Source: Aliirhizobium wenxiniae
GTDB lineage: Bacteria; Pseudomonadota; Alphaproteobacteria; Rhizobiales; Rhizobiaceae
Direction: 5' to 3'
Assembly (NCBI RefSeq): GCF_019511445.1
Contig: NZ_JAEUAN010000009.1
Span: 124,001-188,000 of the forward strand
DNA length: 64,000 bases
Of the stretch, positions 37,522-46,799 are shown one piece after another. The position numbers and the translations under genes are program-made. Within the stretch, counting starts at the first letter, position 1. Each line of letters opens with the position of its first letter. The notes under the pieces are model-generated. The model made no database searches and was not told the origin of the DNA. It was given only the letters and a program-made list of their open reading frames with translations.

Positions 37522-38625
37522 ATGGCCGCGGAATTTATCAGCGTAAGTTTTCCCAACGCTTCCAACGACCTGACCCCACTTCCCGATGCCCCGGTGGACC
37601 CTCTCTTTCTGGAACGTTATGCGCGTGCGCTCGACGACTACGGTTTCAACTATACCCTGATCCCCTATTCCTCGTCGTCGTTCGATCCCTTTACGCTCGG
37701 CGCGACGGTTCTGGCGCACACGAAGAACATCAAGATCATCGTGGCATTGAGGCCGAACACCGTCTATCCAACGGTTGCGGCCAAATCTCTAGCGACGCTC
37801 GACCAGCTGAGCGGTGGCCGTGTCGTCGTCCACTTCATCGCCGGCGGCAGCGATGAAGAGCAGGCGCGCGAAGGCGACTTCCTCAACAAGGAAGAGCGTT
37901 ACGAGCGTCAGGAAGAGTATATCCGCATCCTGCGCCTTGCCTGGACGTCGAAGGAGCCCTTCGATTTCGACGGGAAATATTATCAGTTCAAGCAGTTCCG
38001 CAGCGCCGTGCGCCCGACCAACGGCACAATCCCGATCTCGCTCGGCGGGTCGTCCGATGCTGCCTACCGGATCGGCGGATCGCTCTGCGACATCTTCGGT
38101 CTGTGGGGCGAACCACTGGCGGAAACCAAGCAGCAGATCGACCGCATCTATGCGGAAGCCGAGAAGGCCGGTCGCACGGATCGTCCGCGCATCTGGGTAA
38201 CCTTCCGCCCGATCGTTGCCGAAACCGACGAACTGGCCTGGCAGAAGGCGCATAAGGTGCTCGACCAGTTGAACGCAAACCGCCAGAAGGGACTGGCGCG
38301 CGCACCGATCAATGCTGCTACCCCGGCCAATGTCGGCTCACAACGGCTCCTAGACATCGCCAAGCGCGGCGACGTGCATGACCGTGCCCTCTGGTATCCG
38401 ACCGTCACCGCCACCAATGCCAGCGGCGCCACCACTGCACTCGTCGGTTCGCCACGCACGATTGCCGATTCCATCCTCGACTACATCGATCTCGGTGCCG
38501 ACCTGATTTCCATCCGCGGATACGACAATTACAACGATGCGGTGGATTACGGCCGCTATGTTCTGCCTTTGGTGCGGGAAGGCATTCGCGAGCGCGAAGA
38601 AGCCAAGCGTAAGACCGCCGCATAA
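37522..38625 (+). CDS. SsuD/SfnG-like FMNH2-dependent monooxygenase
   Basis: 367 residues. ARALDDYGFNYTLIPYSSSSFDPFTLGATVLAHTKNIKIIVALRPNTVYPTVAAKSLATLDQLSGGRVVVHFIAGG is the N-terminal half of alkanesulfonate and dimethylsulfone monooxygenases, and RQEEYIRILRLAWTSKEPFDFDGKYYQFKQF follows. Such enzymes release sulfite or sulfinate from sulfonates or sulfones with FMNH2 and O2. It has its own promoter with operator C, and AAGGAG precedes the ATG. The downstream SfnB/C-like and FMN reductase genes complete a sulfur-acquisition set. Confidence 0.9.
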   Translation: MAAEFISVSFPNASNDLTPLPDAPVDPLFLERYARALDDYGFNYTLIPYSSSSFDPFTLGATVLAHTKNIKIIVALRPNTVYPTVAAKSLATLDQLSGGRVVVHFIAGGSDEEQAREGDFLNKEERYERQEEYIRILRLAWTSKEPFDFDGKYYQFKQFRSAVRPTNGTIPISLGGSSDAAYRIGGSLCDIFGLWGEPLAETKQQIDRIYAEAEKAGRTDRPRIWVTFRPIVAETDELAWQKAHKVLDQLNANRQKGLARAPINAATPANVGSQRLLDIAKRGDVHDRALWYPTVTATNASGATTALVGSPRTIADSILDYIDLGADLISIRGYDNYNDAVDYGRYVLPLVREGIREREEAKRKTAA

Positions 38626-38706
38626 CATGGATGATCCGGGTGATTGCCGGATCATACCTTCTTCATACCGCTCCTTCTCATCGATAGTCAGAAAGCGTTG
38701 AGCCGC

Positions 38707-39888
38707 ATGTCCTATGATCCAGCCATTCTTGAGGCGACCGTTCGCGTGGTTGCAGAAGCCGCACCGGAGGCCGATCAGACCGGCGATTTTCCCTGGAAAG
38801 GGATCCGCGCGGTTCACGAGAACGGGCTGCTCGAAAGCACCGTCGCAACGCGCTACGGAGGCAAAGGCGGCACACTCGCCGATGCAGCCCATATCCTGGC
38901 AGCACTCGGCCGGGGAGACCCATCGGTTGCGCTGATCAGCGCCATGACGATCTTCAATCATCTCGGTCAGGCGACAAAGAGCCATTGGCCGGATGATCTC
39001 TACCGACGTCTCCTCGATGAGGCGAAGCAGAAACCGTTGCTGCTCAACGCCGCCCGCGTCGAGCCGGAGCTCGGCTCGCCGGCCCGTGGCGGCCTGCCTG
39101 CAACGCGTGCCCGTCGTACCGCAAGCGGATGGTCGATCAGCGGTCGCAAACGTTTCGTCACCGGCGCGCATGGCCTCACGCATTTTCTCGTCTGGGCTCA
39201 TACCGATGAGACGCCAAGCCGCGTCGGCACCTTCGTCGTTCCCAACGGCTTGCCCGGTATCAAGGTCATCGAGAACTGGAAGAGCCTCGGCATGCGGGCC
39301 AGCGGCTCCCACGATGTCGAATATACCGATGTCGAGATCCCGGCGGAGAATGTGCTGGAACTCGTCGATCCATCCATCGCCCAACAGGACAATCGCGCCC
39401 ATGCCGCAATCACGCTTGCTCTGACAACCATCTATCTCGGTGCTGCGGAGGCGGCGCAGGAGGTTTTCACCCGTTTCGCCCATGAGCGGGTGCCCGCCAA
39501 TCTCGGCCATCCTATCGCCCGGACAGAACGGTTCGTGACGCTTTCGGGCGAAATCGATCTGCTTGTCAGCGGTGCCCGGCAGATCATTTTCGGCGCGCTG
39601 GAAAACAATCTGGACGATGCGGAGGCGTTGATCAGAGCCAAACTGCTTGCCGGCCGTCAGATTCGTGAGGCTGTCGAGATTGCTGTGCGCGGCATCGGCA
39701 ATCCCGGCCTCAATGCCGATCTCGGTCTGGAGCGGCATTTTCGGGACATCCAGTCGGTGCTGGTCCATGCACCGCAGGAAGACACATCGGTCGCCATTCT
39801 CGGCCGCGCCGCCTTCGAACGGTGGAACCGCAATCAACCGGCTCAACAGAATTATCGCGACAACCTCTCCATTCTCAAGACCGCCTGA
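38707..39888 (+). CDS. Acyl-CoA-dehydrogenase-fold monooxygenase (SfnC/DszC-like)
   Basis: 393 residues with the three-domain acyl-CoA dehydrogenase fold: IRAVHENGLLESTVATRYGGKGG, a central beta domain with SGRKRFVTGAHGLTHFLVWAHTDE and MRASGSHDVEYTDVEIPAENVLE, and a C-terminal helical domain. In sulfur-acquisition clusters such proteins act as FMNH2-dependent monooxygenases on thioethers or sulfoxides instead of desaturating CoA esters. Start at 38707 (MSYDPAIL); the longer frame from 38644 adds a non-conserved leader. It lies between the SsuD-like and FMN reductase genes. Confidence 0.87.
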   Translation: MSYDPAILEATVRVVAEAAPEADQTGDFPWKGIRAVHENGLLESTVATRYGGKGGTLADAAHILAALGRGDPSVALISAMTIFNHLGQATKSHWPDDLYRRLLDEAKQKPLLLNAARVEPELGSPARGGLPATRARRTASGWSISGRKRFVTGAHGLTHFLVWAHTDETPSRVGTFVVPNGLPGIKVIENWKSLGMRASGSHDVEYTDVEIPAENVLELVDPSIAQQDNRAHAAITLALTTIYLGAAEAAQEVFTRFAHERVPANLGHPIARTERFVTLSGEIDLLVSGARQIIFGALENNLDDAEALIRAKLLAGRQIREAVEIAVRGIGNPGLNADLGLERHFRDIQSVLVHAPQEDTSVAILGRAAFERWNRNQPAQQNYRDNLSILKTA

Positions 39889-39938
39889 CGGGGCTTGGCC
39901 AAAACCCACGACTCGAACGCTTATGAAAAGGATCTGAA

Positions 39939-40499
39939 ATGAGCAACAATCTGATCGTCGGCTTTTCGGGAAACCTCTCCCGACCCTCCAGCACGCGGCG
40001 CTTTGTCGAGACCGTGACGGAATCGCTGGCAAGACAGTCGGGCTTGAGCCATGCCGTTTTCGATATCGAGGATCTCGGCGCATCGCTGGCGGCTGCCCGA
40101 TCCGTGGCAGATCTCGATCCGGCGGCGCGCAAGGTGGTGCGAACGATCATCGAAGCCGAAGCGCTTGTCATTGGATCGCCCACCTACAAGGGCAGCTATA
40201 CCGGTCTCTTCAAGCATGTCTTCGATCTGCTCGATCCGGCGGATCTGCGCGGTAAGCCGATCGTGCTGACCGCGACCGGCGGCGGCGACCGGCATTCTCT
40301 GGTCGTCGAACATCAGTTACGCCCGCTCTTCGCCTTCTTCGAAGCCTTCGTGACGCCGACTGCCATCTATGCCTCGGGCCGCGACTTCATCGAGGGAGCA
40401 CCGTCTCCCGCCATCCAGGGCCGGGTAAGCCAGGCGCTGAACGAAGCGTCGCTGCTGATCAGCGCACGCTCGATCTCGGCGGCGATTGCCGCCGAATAA
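39939..40499 (+). CDS. NAD(P)H-dependent FMN reductase (MsuE/SsuE-like)
   Basis: 186 residues with a flavodoxin-like fold: LIVGFSGNLSRPSSTRRFVE at the N-terminus and EALVIGSPTYKGSYTGLFKHVFDLLDPADLRGKPIVLTATGGGDRHSLVVEHQLRPLFAFF, typical of SsuE/MsuE. It should generate the reduced FMN used by the surrounding two-component monooxygenases. It follows the SfnC-like gene by 50 bp and precedes a 2-hydroxyacid dehydrogenase by 3 bp. Confidence 0.92.
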   Translation: MSNNLIVGFSGNLSRPSSTRRFVETVTESLARQSGLSHAVFDIEDLGASLAAARSVADLDPAARKVVRTIIEAEALVIGSPTYKGSYTGLFKHVFDLLDPADLRGKPIVLTATGGGDRHSLVVEHQLRPLFAFFEAFVTPTAIYASGRDFIEGAPSPAIQGRVSQALNEASLLISARSISAAIAAE

Positions 40500-40502
40500 G
40501 CA

Positions 40503-41513
40503 ATGACGGCAGGCCGGAGATACGTGGTCGGCATAACCGATCACATGATCGGCACGCCCGATCTGGAAGCGGACGTGCTGGGAGACGATGTCGAGATCGA
40601 TTTTTTCGCCAGCACGGATGAGGCTTCCTTTGATCCGGACCGCCTAAGAAAGCTCGATGCCTTGATGGTATGGGGTGCACGGCTTGGACCCGGAAGCATT
40701 GCCCACCTTGCTCGCTGCAAGGGGGTAGTGCGCTACGGCGTCGGGTACGAGAAAATCGACCTTGCCGCACTAAAAGTCGCGGGAATTCCCTTCGCCAACA
40801 ATCCTGATTACGGGACTGAGGAAGTCGCCGACCATGCGCTGGCGATGATCCTTTCCCTGCATCGGCGGCTCTTCGAGCATGATGCGCGTGCCCGTGCCTA
40901 CACGTCCGGCTGGCAGGTCCACAGTCTGAAGCCGCTTTCCCGGTCAAACAGGGCGACCGTGGGCGTCGTCGGTGTCGGGCGGATCGGCACGGCGGTGGTA
41001 AACCGCCTTAAACCGTTCGGCTACCGTATTCTCGCCTACGACCCCGGCCAGCCGCCGGGACATGAAAAGGCGATCGGTTACGAGCGCACCGACCAACTGG
41101 GAGACCTTTTCGCCCAGTCCGATATCGTTACCCTCCATTGCCCGGCGAATGCCCAGACTCGCGGTCTTCTGAATGCAGAGAGCCTCGCGCGGCTGAAACC
41201 CGGCACCATCATCGTCAATACGGCCCGAGGCGAATTGATGGAAGATCTCGATGCGCTGGAGGCCGCGTTGCGGAGCGGGCAGCTGGCGGCTGCGGCCATC
41301 GACACACTGGTCAAGGAGCCTCCCGGCGACCATCCGCTCCTGACGGCATGGCGCGACCGCGACGAATGGCTCGCAGGCCGTCTGGTGATCACCCCGCACA
41401 ATGCCTTCTACTCCGATCACGCAGCAATCGAGATGCGTCGCAATGCGGCAAAAACGGTGAGAATACTGCTCGACGAAGGCAGGCTTCGAAATCAGGTAAC
41501 GGACGGATCATGA
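40503..41513 (+). CDS. D-isomer-specific 2-hydroxyacid dehydrogenase (CtBP/phosphoglycerate-dehydrogenase-like)
   Basis: 336 residues with NAD motif VGVVGVGRIGTAVV (about 154-167), catalytic Arg in NTARGELMEDLDALEAAL, Glu in LVKEPPGDHPLL and His in ITPHNAFYSDHA. It belongs to the C-terminal-binding-protein/dehydrogenase branch. By neighbours (FMN reductase 3 bp upstream, sulfur monooxygenases around) it may process the keto or hydroxy acid left after sulfur removal. The substrate is unknown. Confidence 0.9.
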   Translation: MTAGRRYVVGITDHMIGTPDLEADVLGDDVEIDFFASTDEASFDPDRLRKLDALMVWGARLGPGSIAHLARCKGVVRYGVGYEKIDLAALKVAGIPFANNPDYGTEEVADHALAMILSLHRRLFEHDARARAYTSGWQVHSLKPLSRSNRATVGVVGVGRIGTAVVNRLKPFGYRILAYDPGQPPGHEKAIGYERTDQLGDLFAQSDIVTLHCPANAQTRGLLNAESLARLKPGTIIVNTARGELMEDLDALEAALRSGQLAAAAIDTLVKEPPGDHPLLTAWRDRDEWLAGRLVITPHNAFYSDHAAIEMRRNAAKTVRILLDEGRLRNQVTDGS

Positions 41514-41713
41514 CACCCGTGCGCGACGCGACGAAACGCATGGGCGGATGCGAGGCGAAGGTTTTGACCGAGTGAGGGCGCAAGTCTGCAGCTACCTTTC
41601 CAACCGGCACGACGAGCAAAATATCGCTCCGTCAGCTCCCTTATTTGAAGGTTTCTTTCTTCTCCAACGATCATTCGCGTGGCTGAATATCCGCATTGGC
41701 GCAGGAGATCACG

Positions 41714-42931
41714 ATGAGCAAGCTCATTCAGTTGGCAGGCAAGCTCAAGGCGGTGGCGCCTTATATCAGGACCGAGGACGAAGCGATCGCGCTTGCCAAG
41801 GTGTTGGCGGCAGACCTACGCTCGGGTTCCAGCATTCGCGACCGGCAGCGGCTATTGCCGCATGACGAGATGGCGCTTATCGCCCAATCGGGGCTTCTCG
41901 GTGTAACGGTGCCGGCCGATTATGGTGGCGCCGACATCTCCAACCCGTTCCTGGCGGAGGTTCTTGCTATACTTTCAGAGGCCGACAGTTCCATCGGCCA
42001 GATCCCGCAGAACCATTTCTACATTCTTGAAGTCCTGCGTCTGGCTGGTACGGAAGAGCAGAAACGCTACTTCTTCACCCGAGCACTGGCCGGCGATCAC
42101 TTTGCCAATGCGCTGGCGGAGCGTAACGGCAATGCAGCGGGTGTGATCAGCACGCGCCTGACGCCGGATGGGCCGGGCTTTCGCATCTCCGGTCAGAAGT
42201 ACTATTCGACCGGCGCCCTTTTCGCCGATTGGGTGGCCGTTTTTGCGCTCAATGCACAAGAGCGAACGGTCATGGCGATCATTCCCCGCAAGAGCGAGGG
42301 GCTGACCGTCACAGACGACTGGCCCGGCTTTGGCCAGCGTACGACGGCCAGCGGGACGGTGACGTTTTCGAATGTCTATGTGGCTGCCGATTCCGTTGTT
42401 GATTACGACAAGGCTTTCGACCAGCCGACGCCACTCGGCTCGCTTGGCCAGTTGCTGCATGCAGCCGTCGATCTCGGTATCGCACGCGCCGCCTTCGTCG
42501 ATATGATCGATTTCGTCAGGACGAAGTCCCGCGGCAACAGCAATCTTGCGATCGAAGTCGCGAGCGACGATCCTCTGGCGATTGCGAAAGCCGGTTCAAT
42601 CGCCGTGAAGATCGAGGCTGCCTCCGCCATTATCGAGCGGGCTGGACGCAAGATAGACATGGCACAGGTCTCGCCATCTCCAGAGGCCGCAAGCGAAGCG
42701 TCACTTGCGGTCGCAACGGCAAAGATCCTGACGACGGAGGCGGCGCTGGAGGCGACGAATGCCCTTTTCGAGTTGGCCGGCACATCGGCAACCGACGAAA
42801 GCCTGAACCTCGATCGTCACTGGCGCAACGCCCGAACGCATACGGTGCACGATCCGGTGCGCTGGAAACACCACGCGATCGGTGACTACCACCTGAATGG
42901 CAGGCTGCCGAAACCTAACGGCCAGTTCTGA
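41714..42931 (+). CDS. SfnB-family sulfur-acquisition oxidoreductase
   Basis: 405 residues of the acyl-CoA-dehydrogenase fold. LPHDEMALIAQSGLLGVTVPADYGGADISNPFLAEVLAILSEADSSIGQIPQNHFYILEVLRLAGTEEQKRYFFTRALAGDHFANALAERNG and the C-terminal ARTHTVHDPVRWKHHAIGDYHLNG are characteristic of SfnB/DszC-like flavin monooxygenases. AGGAG lies before the ATG at 41714. A 200-bp gap separates it from the preceding gene, so it may have its own promoter, but no operator A-type palindrome was found there. Confidence 0.9.
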   Translation: MSKLIQLAGKLKAVAPYIRTEDEAIALAKVLAADLRSGSSIRDRQRLLPHDEMALIAQSGLLGVTVPADYGGADISNPFLAEVLAILSEADSSIGQIPQNHFYILEVLRLAGTEEQKRYFFTRALAGDHFANALAERNGNAAGVISTRLTPDGPGFRISGQKYYSTGALFADWVAVFALNAQERTVMAIIPRKSEGLTVTDDWPGFGQRTTASGTVTFSNVYVAADSVVDYDKAFDQPTPLGSLGQLLHAAVDLGIARAAFVDMIDFVRTKSRGNSNLAIEVASDDPLAIAKAGSIAVKIEAASAIIERAGRKIDMAQVSPSPEAASEASLAVATAKILTTEAALEATNALFELAGTSATDESLNLDRHWRNARTHTVHDPVRWKHHAIGDYHLNGRLPKPNGQF

Positions 42932-42961
42932 GCAGCTCTTTGTTTCACCGCAATTACGGAC

Positions 42962-42984
42962 GCAAAACCGGTCCTCGCTTTTGC
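42962..42984. terminator. Hairpin between convergent sfnB-like and rrf2-type genes
   Basis: GCAAAA (42962-42967) pairs with TTTTGC (42979-42984) around an 11-nt loop, in the 63-bp gap between converging genes. The stem is short but ends in T-rich or A-rich sequence in either direction, which suits a weak two-way terminator. Confidence 0.45.
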
Positions 42985-42994
42985 TGGAATTGCT

Positions 42995-43441
42995 TTACTG
43001 GACCAGCTTTTCGACGGAAATCGTACCACGCTTGGTGACCATCTGTTCGAGCGTCATCGTGTCGAGCACGGCGGAAATGGCATCCCTGACCTCGGTCATC
43101 GAATGCCTGACCTGACAGTCTTCCGGATCGTCGCAATCGTCACAGGCTTCGAAGGCCGTCTTGCTGGCACAGCGGATTGGCGCCAGCGGCCCATCAAGGA
43201 TACGCACGGCCTGACCGATCGATATCTCCGCTGCCGGCTTGGAAAGGGCGTAGCCGCCGCCAGGCCCCTTCTTGGATCGCAGAATGCCGCCCTTGCGCAG
43301 CTCCAGCAGGATCGCATCGAGGAATTTCTTGGAAATGTTGTTCTTCTCGGCAATCTCGCTCACGAAAGCTGTCTTGCCCGGTTCGAGCTGCGCCAGATGC
43401 ACCAGCGCCTTCAAACCGTATTTTCCCTTTTTGGTCAGCAT
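42995..43441 (-). CDS. Rrf2-family transcriptional regulator
   Basis: 148 residues. The Rrf2 winged HTH (MLTKKGKYGLKALVHLAQ ... VSEIAEKNNISKKFLDAILLELRKGGILRSKKGPGGGYALSKPA) is followed by a cysteine-rich loop with spacing C-x8-C-x2-C-x5-C (about 92-110), a candidate Fe-S or thiol sensing site. It stands between the sulfur-acquisition region and the coo locus, downstream of a hydrolase gene on the same strand. Either region could be its target; nothing in the sequence decides this. Confidence 0.9.
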   Translation of the reverse strand: MLTKKGKYGLKALVHLAQLEPGKTAFVSEIAEKNNISKKFLDAILLELRKGGILRSKKGPGGGYALSKPAAEISIGQAVRILDGPLAPIRCASKTAFEACDDCDDPEDCQVRHSMTEVRDAISAVLDTMTLEQMVTKRGTISVEKLVQ

Positions 43442-43546
43442 CGGACGTCCAGCTCGGCCGAAATGCGACCGTGATCAAATTCCCAGTGAAAGAATTCGAT
43501 ACAGGACGTCAGGGAAAGCTTCAATCTGAGATGGGAGCAATCTGCG

Positions 43547-44149
43547 TCACAATGCTATATGACGGGAAGCCGCCTCGCCGGAAGGCGAGCTCTGCAGCCA
43601 AGGCTCGATCGTCGTGGCGCGACTGACCAGCCTTTCGAAGAAATCATGCCCTTCGGGCCAATGGCCAAAGCCGCTGGCAATGTTGATATGGCCGGCAAGG
43701 CCGATTGTTGCCAGCTCACTGCCCCATGCCTTCACATAACGCTCCAGCTGCTCGACGCTCATATAGGGGTCGTTGAGACTACCGATGACAAGGCTTGGAA
43801 ATGGCAATCTCTCCAGCGGTTCAGCGCCGAAATCGATCATGCACGGGTGCAAGCCGACAGTTGTCTCCAGCGAACACGGGGCAACGAGAAGCGCGCCGCG
43901 GATCAGGCCTGCCTCGGCGCGGGTGGCATAACTTGCCGCAAGAAGACACCCGAGACTGTGTGCAACAAGAAAGGCGCCGTCGGTTTGCGAAAGCGCCTTA
44001 TCGAGCCTTGTCTGCCATTCCTCCAGAACCGGACATGACCAGTCCCGCTGCTCGACTACGCGCGAGCCCGGATATTCTTTCGCCCATATTCGCTGCCAAT
44101 GCTCATCCGGAGAACCGTTTAAACCTGGAATTATAAGCGTCTGGACCAT
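43547..44149 (-). CDS. RBBP9/YdeN-family serine hydrolase
   Basis: 200 residues of the small alpha/beta hydrolase family: TLIIPGLNGSPDEHWQRIWAKEYPG at the start, nucleophile elbow AHSLGC (about residues 83-88), and catalytic Asp and His candidates in GSLNDPYMS and GFGHWPEG. The substrate of most members is unknown. It precedes the rrf2-type gene by about 105 bp on the minus strand and is divergent from hypF. Confidence 0.88.
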   Translation of the reverse strand: MVQTLIIPGLNGSPDEHWQRIWAKEYPGSRVVEQRDWSCPVLEEWQTRLDKALSQTDGAFLVAHSLGCLLAASYATRAEAGLIRGALLVAPCSLETTVGLHPCMIDFGAEPLERLPFPSLVIGSLNDPYMSVEQLERYVKAWGSELATIGLAGHINIASGFGHWPEGHDFFERLVSRATTIEPWLQSSPSGEAASRHIAL

Positions 44150-44225
44150 GACCGACCTTGCTGACGTTCCGAAGCAACGAGATGATAGGCAGCCCGCGGC
44201 GCGAAGTCGGCAAAAGTGCGTTTAA

Positions 44226-44246
44226 AATCTACAATAAAAGTAGATT
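44226..44246. promoter_or_regulatory. Perfect inverted repeat in the hydrolase/hypF divergent gap
   Basis: AATCTAC-N7-GTAGATT is a perfect 7+7 dyad in the 262-bp gap. On the minus strand it is followed by TTTT and preceded by a short in-frame tail (EKIAELEAIRAAK then TAA), so it could be the terminator of a gene otherwise lost, or an operator for either divergent promoter. No CooA-type box was found before hypF. Confidence 0.45.
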
Positions 44247-44411
44247 ATTTTGCTGCCCGAATTGCCTCAAGCTCGGCAATCTTCTCCATGCTTGCGTCAG
44301 CTCAATAACGAATGGCCGTGAGCAGGATAATGGCTACGGCGGCCTTACTGAAATGAAGAGTTTGAATACTCGCTACCGGCCAGATGAAATGCCTCGGGTC
44401 TGGATTGCCGC

Positions 44412-46781
44412 ATGGATAGCCAAAAACCGGAAGCCTGCTCTCTCGGATTGACCACCGTCGATATCGTCGTAACGGGCGTGGTGCAGGGTGTTGGCTTCAG
44501 ACCCTTCGTCTACCGGATCGCGAACCAATTGGGTGTTCGCGGAACGGTCTTCAATGATGGCAGAGGTGTGGTGATCGTCGCGCAAGCATCTGAGCGGCAG
44601 CTGGAGGCTTTTGTCGATGCACTGCGTCAGAAACACCCACCACTTGCAAAGATCGCCTCATTGGAGGTTTCGCCCAGACAACAGTCTTCAGTAATCGAAA
44701 GCTTCGGAATCGTTGCCAGCGGCACGGCCGCGACAAGGGCAAGCGCGTGGATACCTGCCGACACTTTCGTCTGTGACGACTGCCTGCATGAAATGCACGA
44801 TCCGGCCGATCGCCGCTATCGCTACCCTTTCATCAACTGCACCAATTGCGGTCCACGCTACTCGATCATAGAAAGAATGCCCTATGATCGTGCAACGACA
44901 ACCATGAGCCGCTTCGCCATGTGTCCGGCATGTCTTGGCGAGTACGAGGATCCTGGTGACCGCCGTTTCCATGCCCAGCCCAATGCCTGCCCTATCTGTG
45001 GCCCGCGCCTCCAGCTGGTGGACAATACCGGTGCGGATGTCACAACCGACGATATTCCAGCTTTTGTCAGATGGGCCCTGCGTGAAGGCAAGATCGTCGC
45101 AATCAAGAGCGTTGGAGGCTTTCACCTCGCCGTCACATCCTTCGATGAACGTGCAGTCGGTGAACTGAGGAGAAGAAAAAGGCGGGACGCCAAACCCTTT
45201 GCCCTCATGGCGCCCACGATCGACGTCGTCAGGCGATACGCGCATGTTTCATCGGACGAGGCAGATGTTCTGATCTCGCCCGCCCGCCCGATCGTGCTGC
45301 TCTCGCGCTTTTCCGATGCCGCCATCGCCAAGGCCGTCGCGCCGAGGAGCCCGATGCTCGGCTTCATGCTGCCTTCGGCTCCTCTGCATTACCTGCTTCT
45401 TGAAGAGCCTGATTTGCCGGCCATCGTCATGACCAGCGGCAATATTTCGGGCCAGCCTATCTGCCGCAGCAATGAAGACGCGCTGCGCGACCTGACGCGT
45501 ATCGCGGATTATGTCCTGCTGCATGATCGCGACATTCACACCCGCGTAGATGATAGCGTCATGCGGGTATCGCCAATGAACGAGCAGGGACGATCAGGCC
45601 TCACCTTTTTGCGGCGCTCCCGGGGATTTGCGCCAAACCCGATCCATCTGCCGGGAAAACCCGGCGCCTCCATTCTCGCCTGCGGGGCGGAACTGAAGAC
45701 GACGGTTGCAGTTTCGCGCGGCAATGAGGTTTTCCTCAGCCAGCATATTGGAGACATCAAGAACGAGGATACGTTTGCGGCCCATCAGACAATTGCCGGT
45801 GAGCTTGCGCGCCTCAACGGTATCCGGCCACAGGTGATCGCCTGTGACCTGCATCCACAGTTCCGCGCGACGCAAGAGGCATTGGCGCAGACTACGCTTT
45901 CGGTCGAACTCGTTCAGCACCATCATGCTCACATGGCCTCCTGCATGGCGGAAAACGGACTGACCGGACAGACGATCGGAGTGATTTTCGACGGCACCGG
46001 ATACGGAACGGACGGCACGATCTGGGGCGGGGAATTTCTCGTCGGTGATTACGAGACTTTCGAGCGCGGCGCCCATCTGCGGCCCTCCCTGTTGCTGGGA
46101 GGCGAGCAGGCCATCCACGAGCCTGTCAGGACTGCGATCGCATTGTTGCTGGAGACATTCGGCACGCTTGAGGCCGCCCCACCGATCCTGCCGCCACTAC
46201 GCTTTCTCGATACGCAAAAGAAGCGCATTTTCGAGACGATGTTTTCAAGGCGCATCAACGCAATGCCGCATACCAGCATGGGCAGGTTGTTCGATGGCGT
46301 CGCCTCCTTGCTGGGGCTCTGCCACATTGCCGAATATGAGGGACACGGCCCGATCGACCTCGAGGCGACCCTCGACCGTGATCACAACGTGGCTGAACCA
46401 TTCGAATACGCCATCCATGTCAACGAAGGGGGACGACTGGAGATCGATTTTCGTCCCATCGTCCGGTGCCTTGTCGACGACGTGGCAAAGAATGTGCCGA
46501 CAGCCCAGCTCAGCCGCCGTTTCCACTCGACGGTCGTCAATATCGTCAGCGATGTCTGCGAGCGCCTGTCTGAACGTTTTGGCACACGACAGGTGGTGTT
46601 GAGCGGTGGCGTATTCCTGAACGAGTTTCTGCTCGTCAATACCTTTGCCCGCCTGCAGTCTCTGGGCTACGCAGTCCACCACCAGAGCGCGGTTCCGCCC
46701 AATGACGGCGGCATCTCTCTCGGTCAGGTGGCCGTTGCCAATGCAAGGGCTCTGCGTCGTGCTGCGGCATTGTCGCAGTGA
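44412..46781 (+). CDS. hypF: [NiFe] hydrogenase maturation carbamoyltransferase HypF
   Basis: 789 residues in the HypF order. The acylphosphatase domain is VVTGVVQGVGFRPFVYRIANQLGVRG (about 20-45). Zinc-finger pairs CDDCLHEMHDP ... INCTNCGPRYS and CPACLGEYEDP ... CPICGPRL follow. Next come a YrdC-like domain (GGFHLAVTSFDERAVGELRRRKRRDAKPFALM) and a Kae1/carbamoyltransferase domain with QHHHAHMASCMAENG and VIFDGTGYGTDGTIWGGEF. It makes the cyanide precursor for the Fe(CN)2CO centre of CooH, with HypE. It is the first gene of the coo/hyp locus. Confidence 0.97.
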   Translation: MDSQKPEACSLGLTTVDIVVTGVVQGVGFRPFVYRIANQLGVRGTVFNDGRGVVIVAQASERQLEAFVDALRQKHPPLAKIASLEVSPRQQSSVIESFGIVASGTAATRASAWIPADTFVCDDCLHEMHDPADRRYRYPFINCTNCGPRYSIIERMPYDRATTTMSRFAMCPACLGEYEDPGDRRFHAQPNACPICGPRLQLVDNTGADVTTDDIPAFVRWALREGKIVAIKSVGGFHLAVTSFDERAVGELRRRKRRDAKPFALMAPTIDVVRRYAHVSSDEADVLISPARPIVLLSRFSDAAIAKAVAPRSPMLGFMLPSAPLHYLLLEEPDLPAIVMTSGNISGQPICRSNEDALRDLTRIADYVLLHDRDIHTRVDDSVMRVSPMNEQGRSGLTFLRRSRGFAPNPIHLPGKPGASILACGAELKTTVAVSRGNEVFLSQHIGDIKNEDTFAAHQTIAGELARLNGIRPQVIACDLHPQFRATQEALAQTTLSVELVQHHHAHMASCMAENGLTGQTIGVIFDGTGYGTDGTIWGGEFLVGDYETFERGAHLRPSLLLGGEQAIHEPVRTAIALLLETFGTLEAAPPILPPLRFLDTQKKRIFETMFSRRINAMPHTSMGRLFDGVASLLGLCHIAEYEGHGPIDLEATLDRDHNVAEPFEYAIHVNEGGRLEIDFRPIVRCLVDDVAKNVPTAQLSRRFHSTVVNIVSDVCERLSERFGTRQVVLSGGVFLNEFLLVNTFARLQSLGYAVHHQSAVPPNDGGISLGQVAVANARALRRAAALSQ

Positions 46782-46799
46782 CCCTATGGACCGCTGAAT

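Noticed and set aside
38350..40083. 577-codon minus-strand ORF across the SsuD-, SfnC- and FMN-reductase-like genes
   Set aside because: It runs antisense to three recognisable genes and has no domain of its own.
43547..44149. The alpha/beta hydrolase as the missing hydrogenase maturation protease
   Set aside because: It has a GxSxG serine-hydrolase elbow of the RBBP9/YdeN family, not the HycI/HybD fold, and CooH has no tail to cleave.
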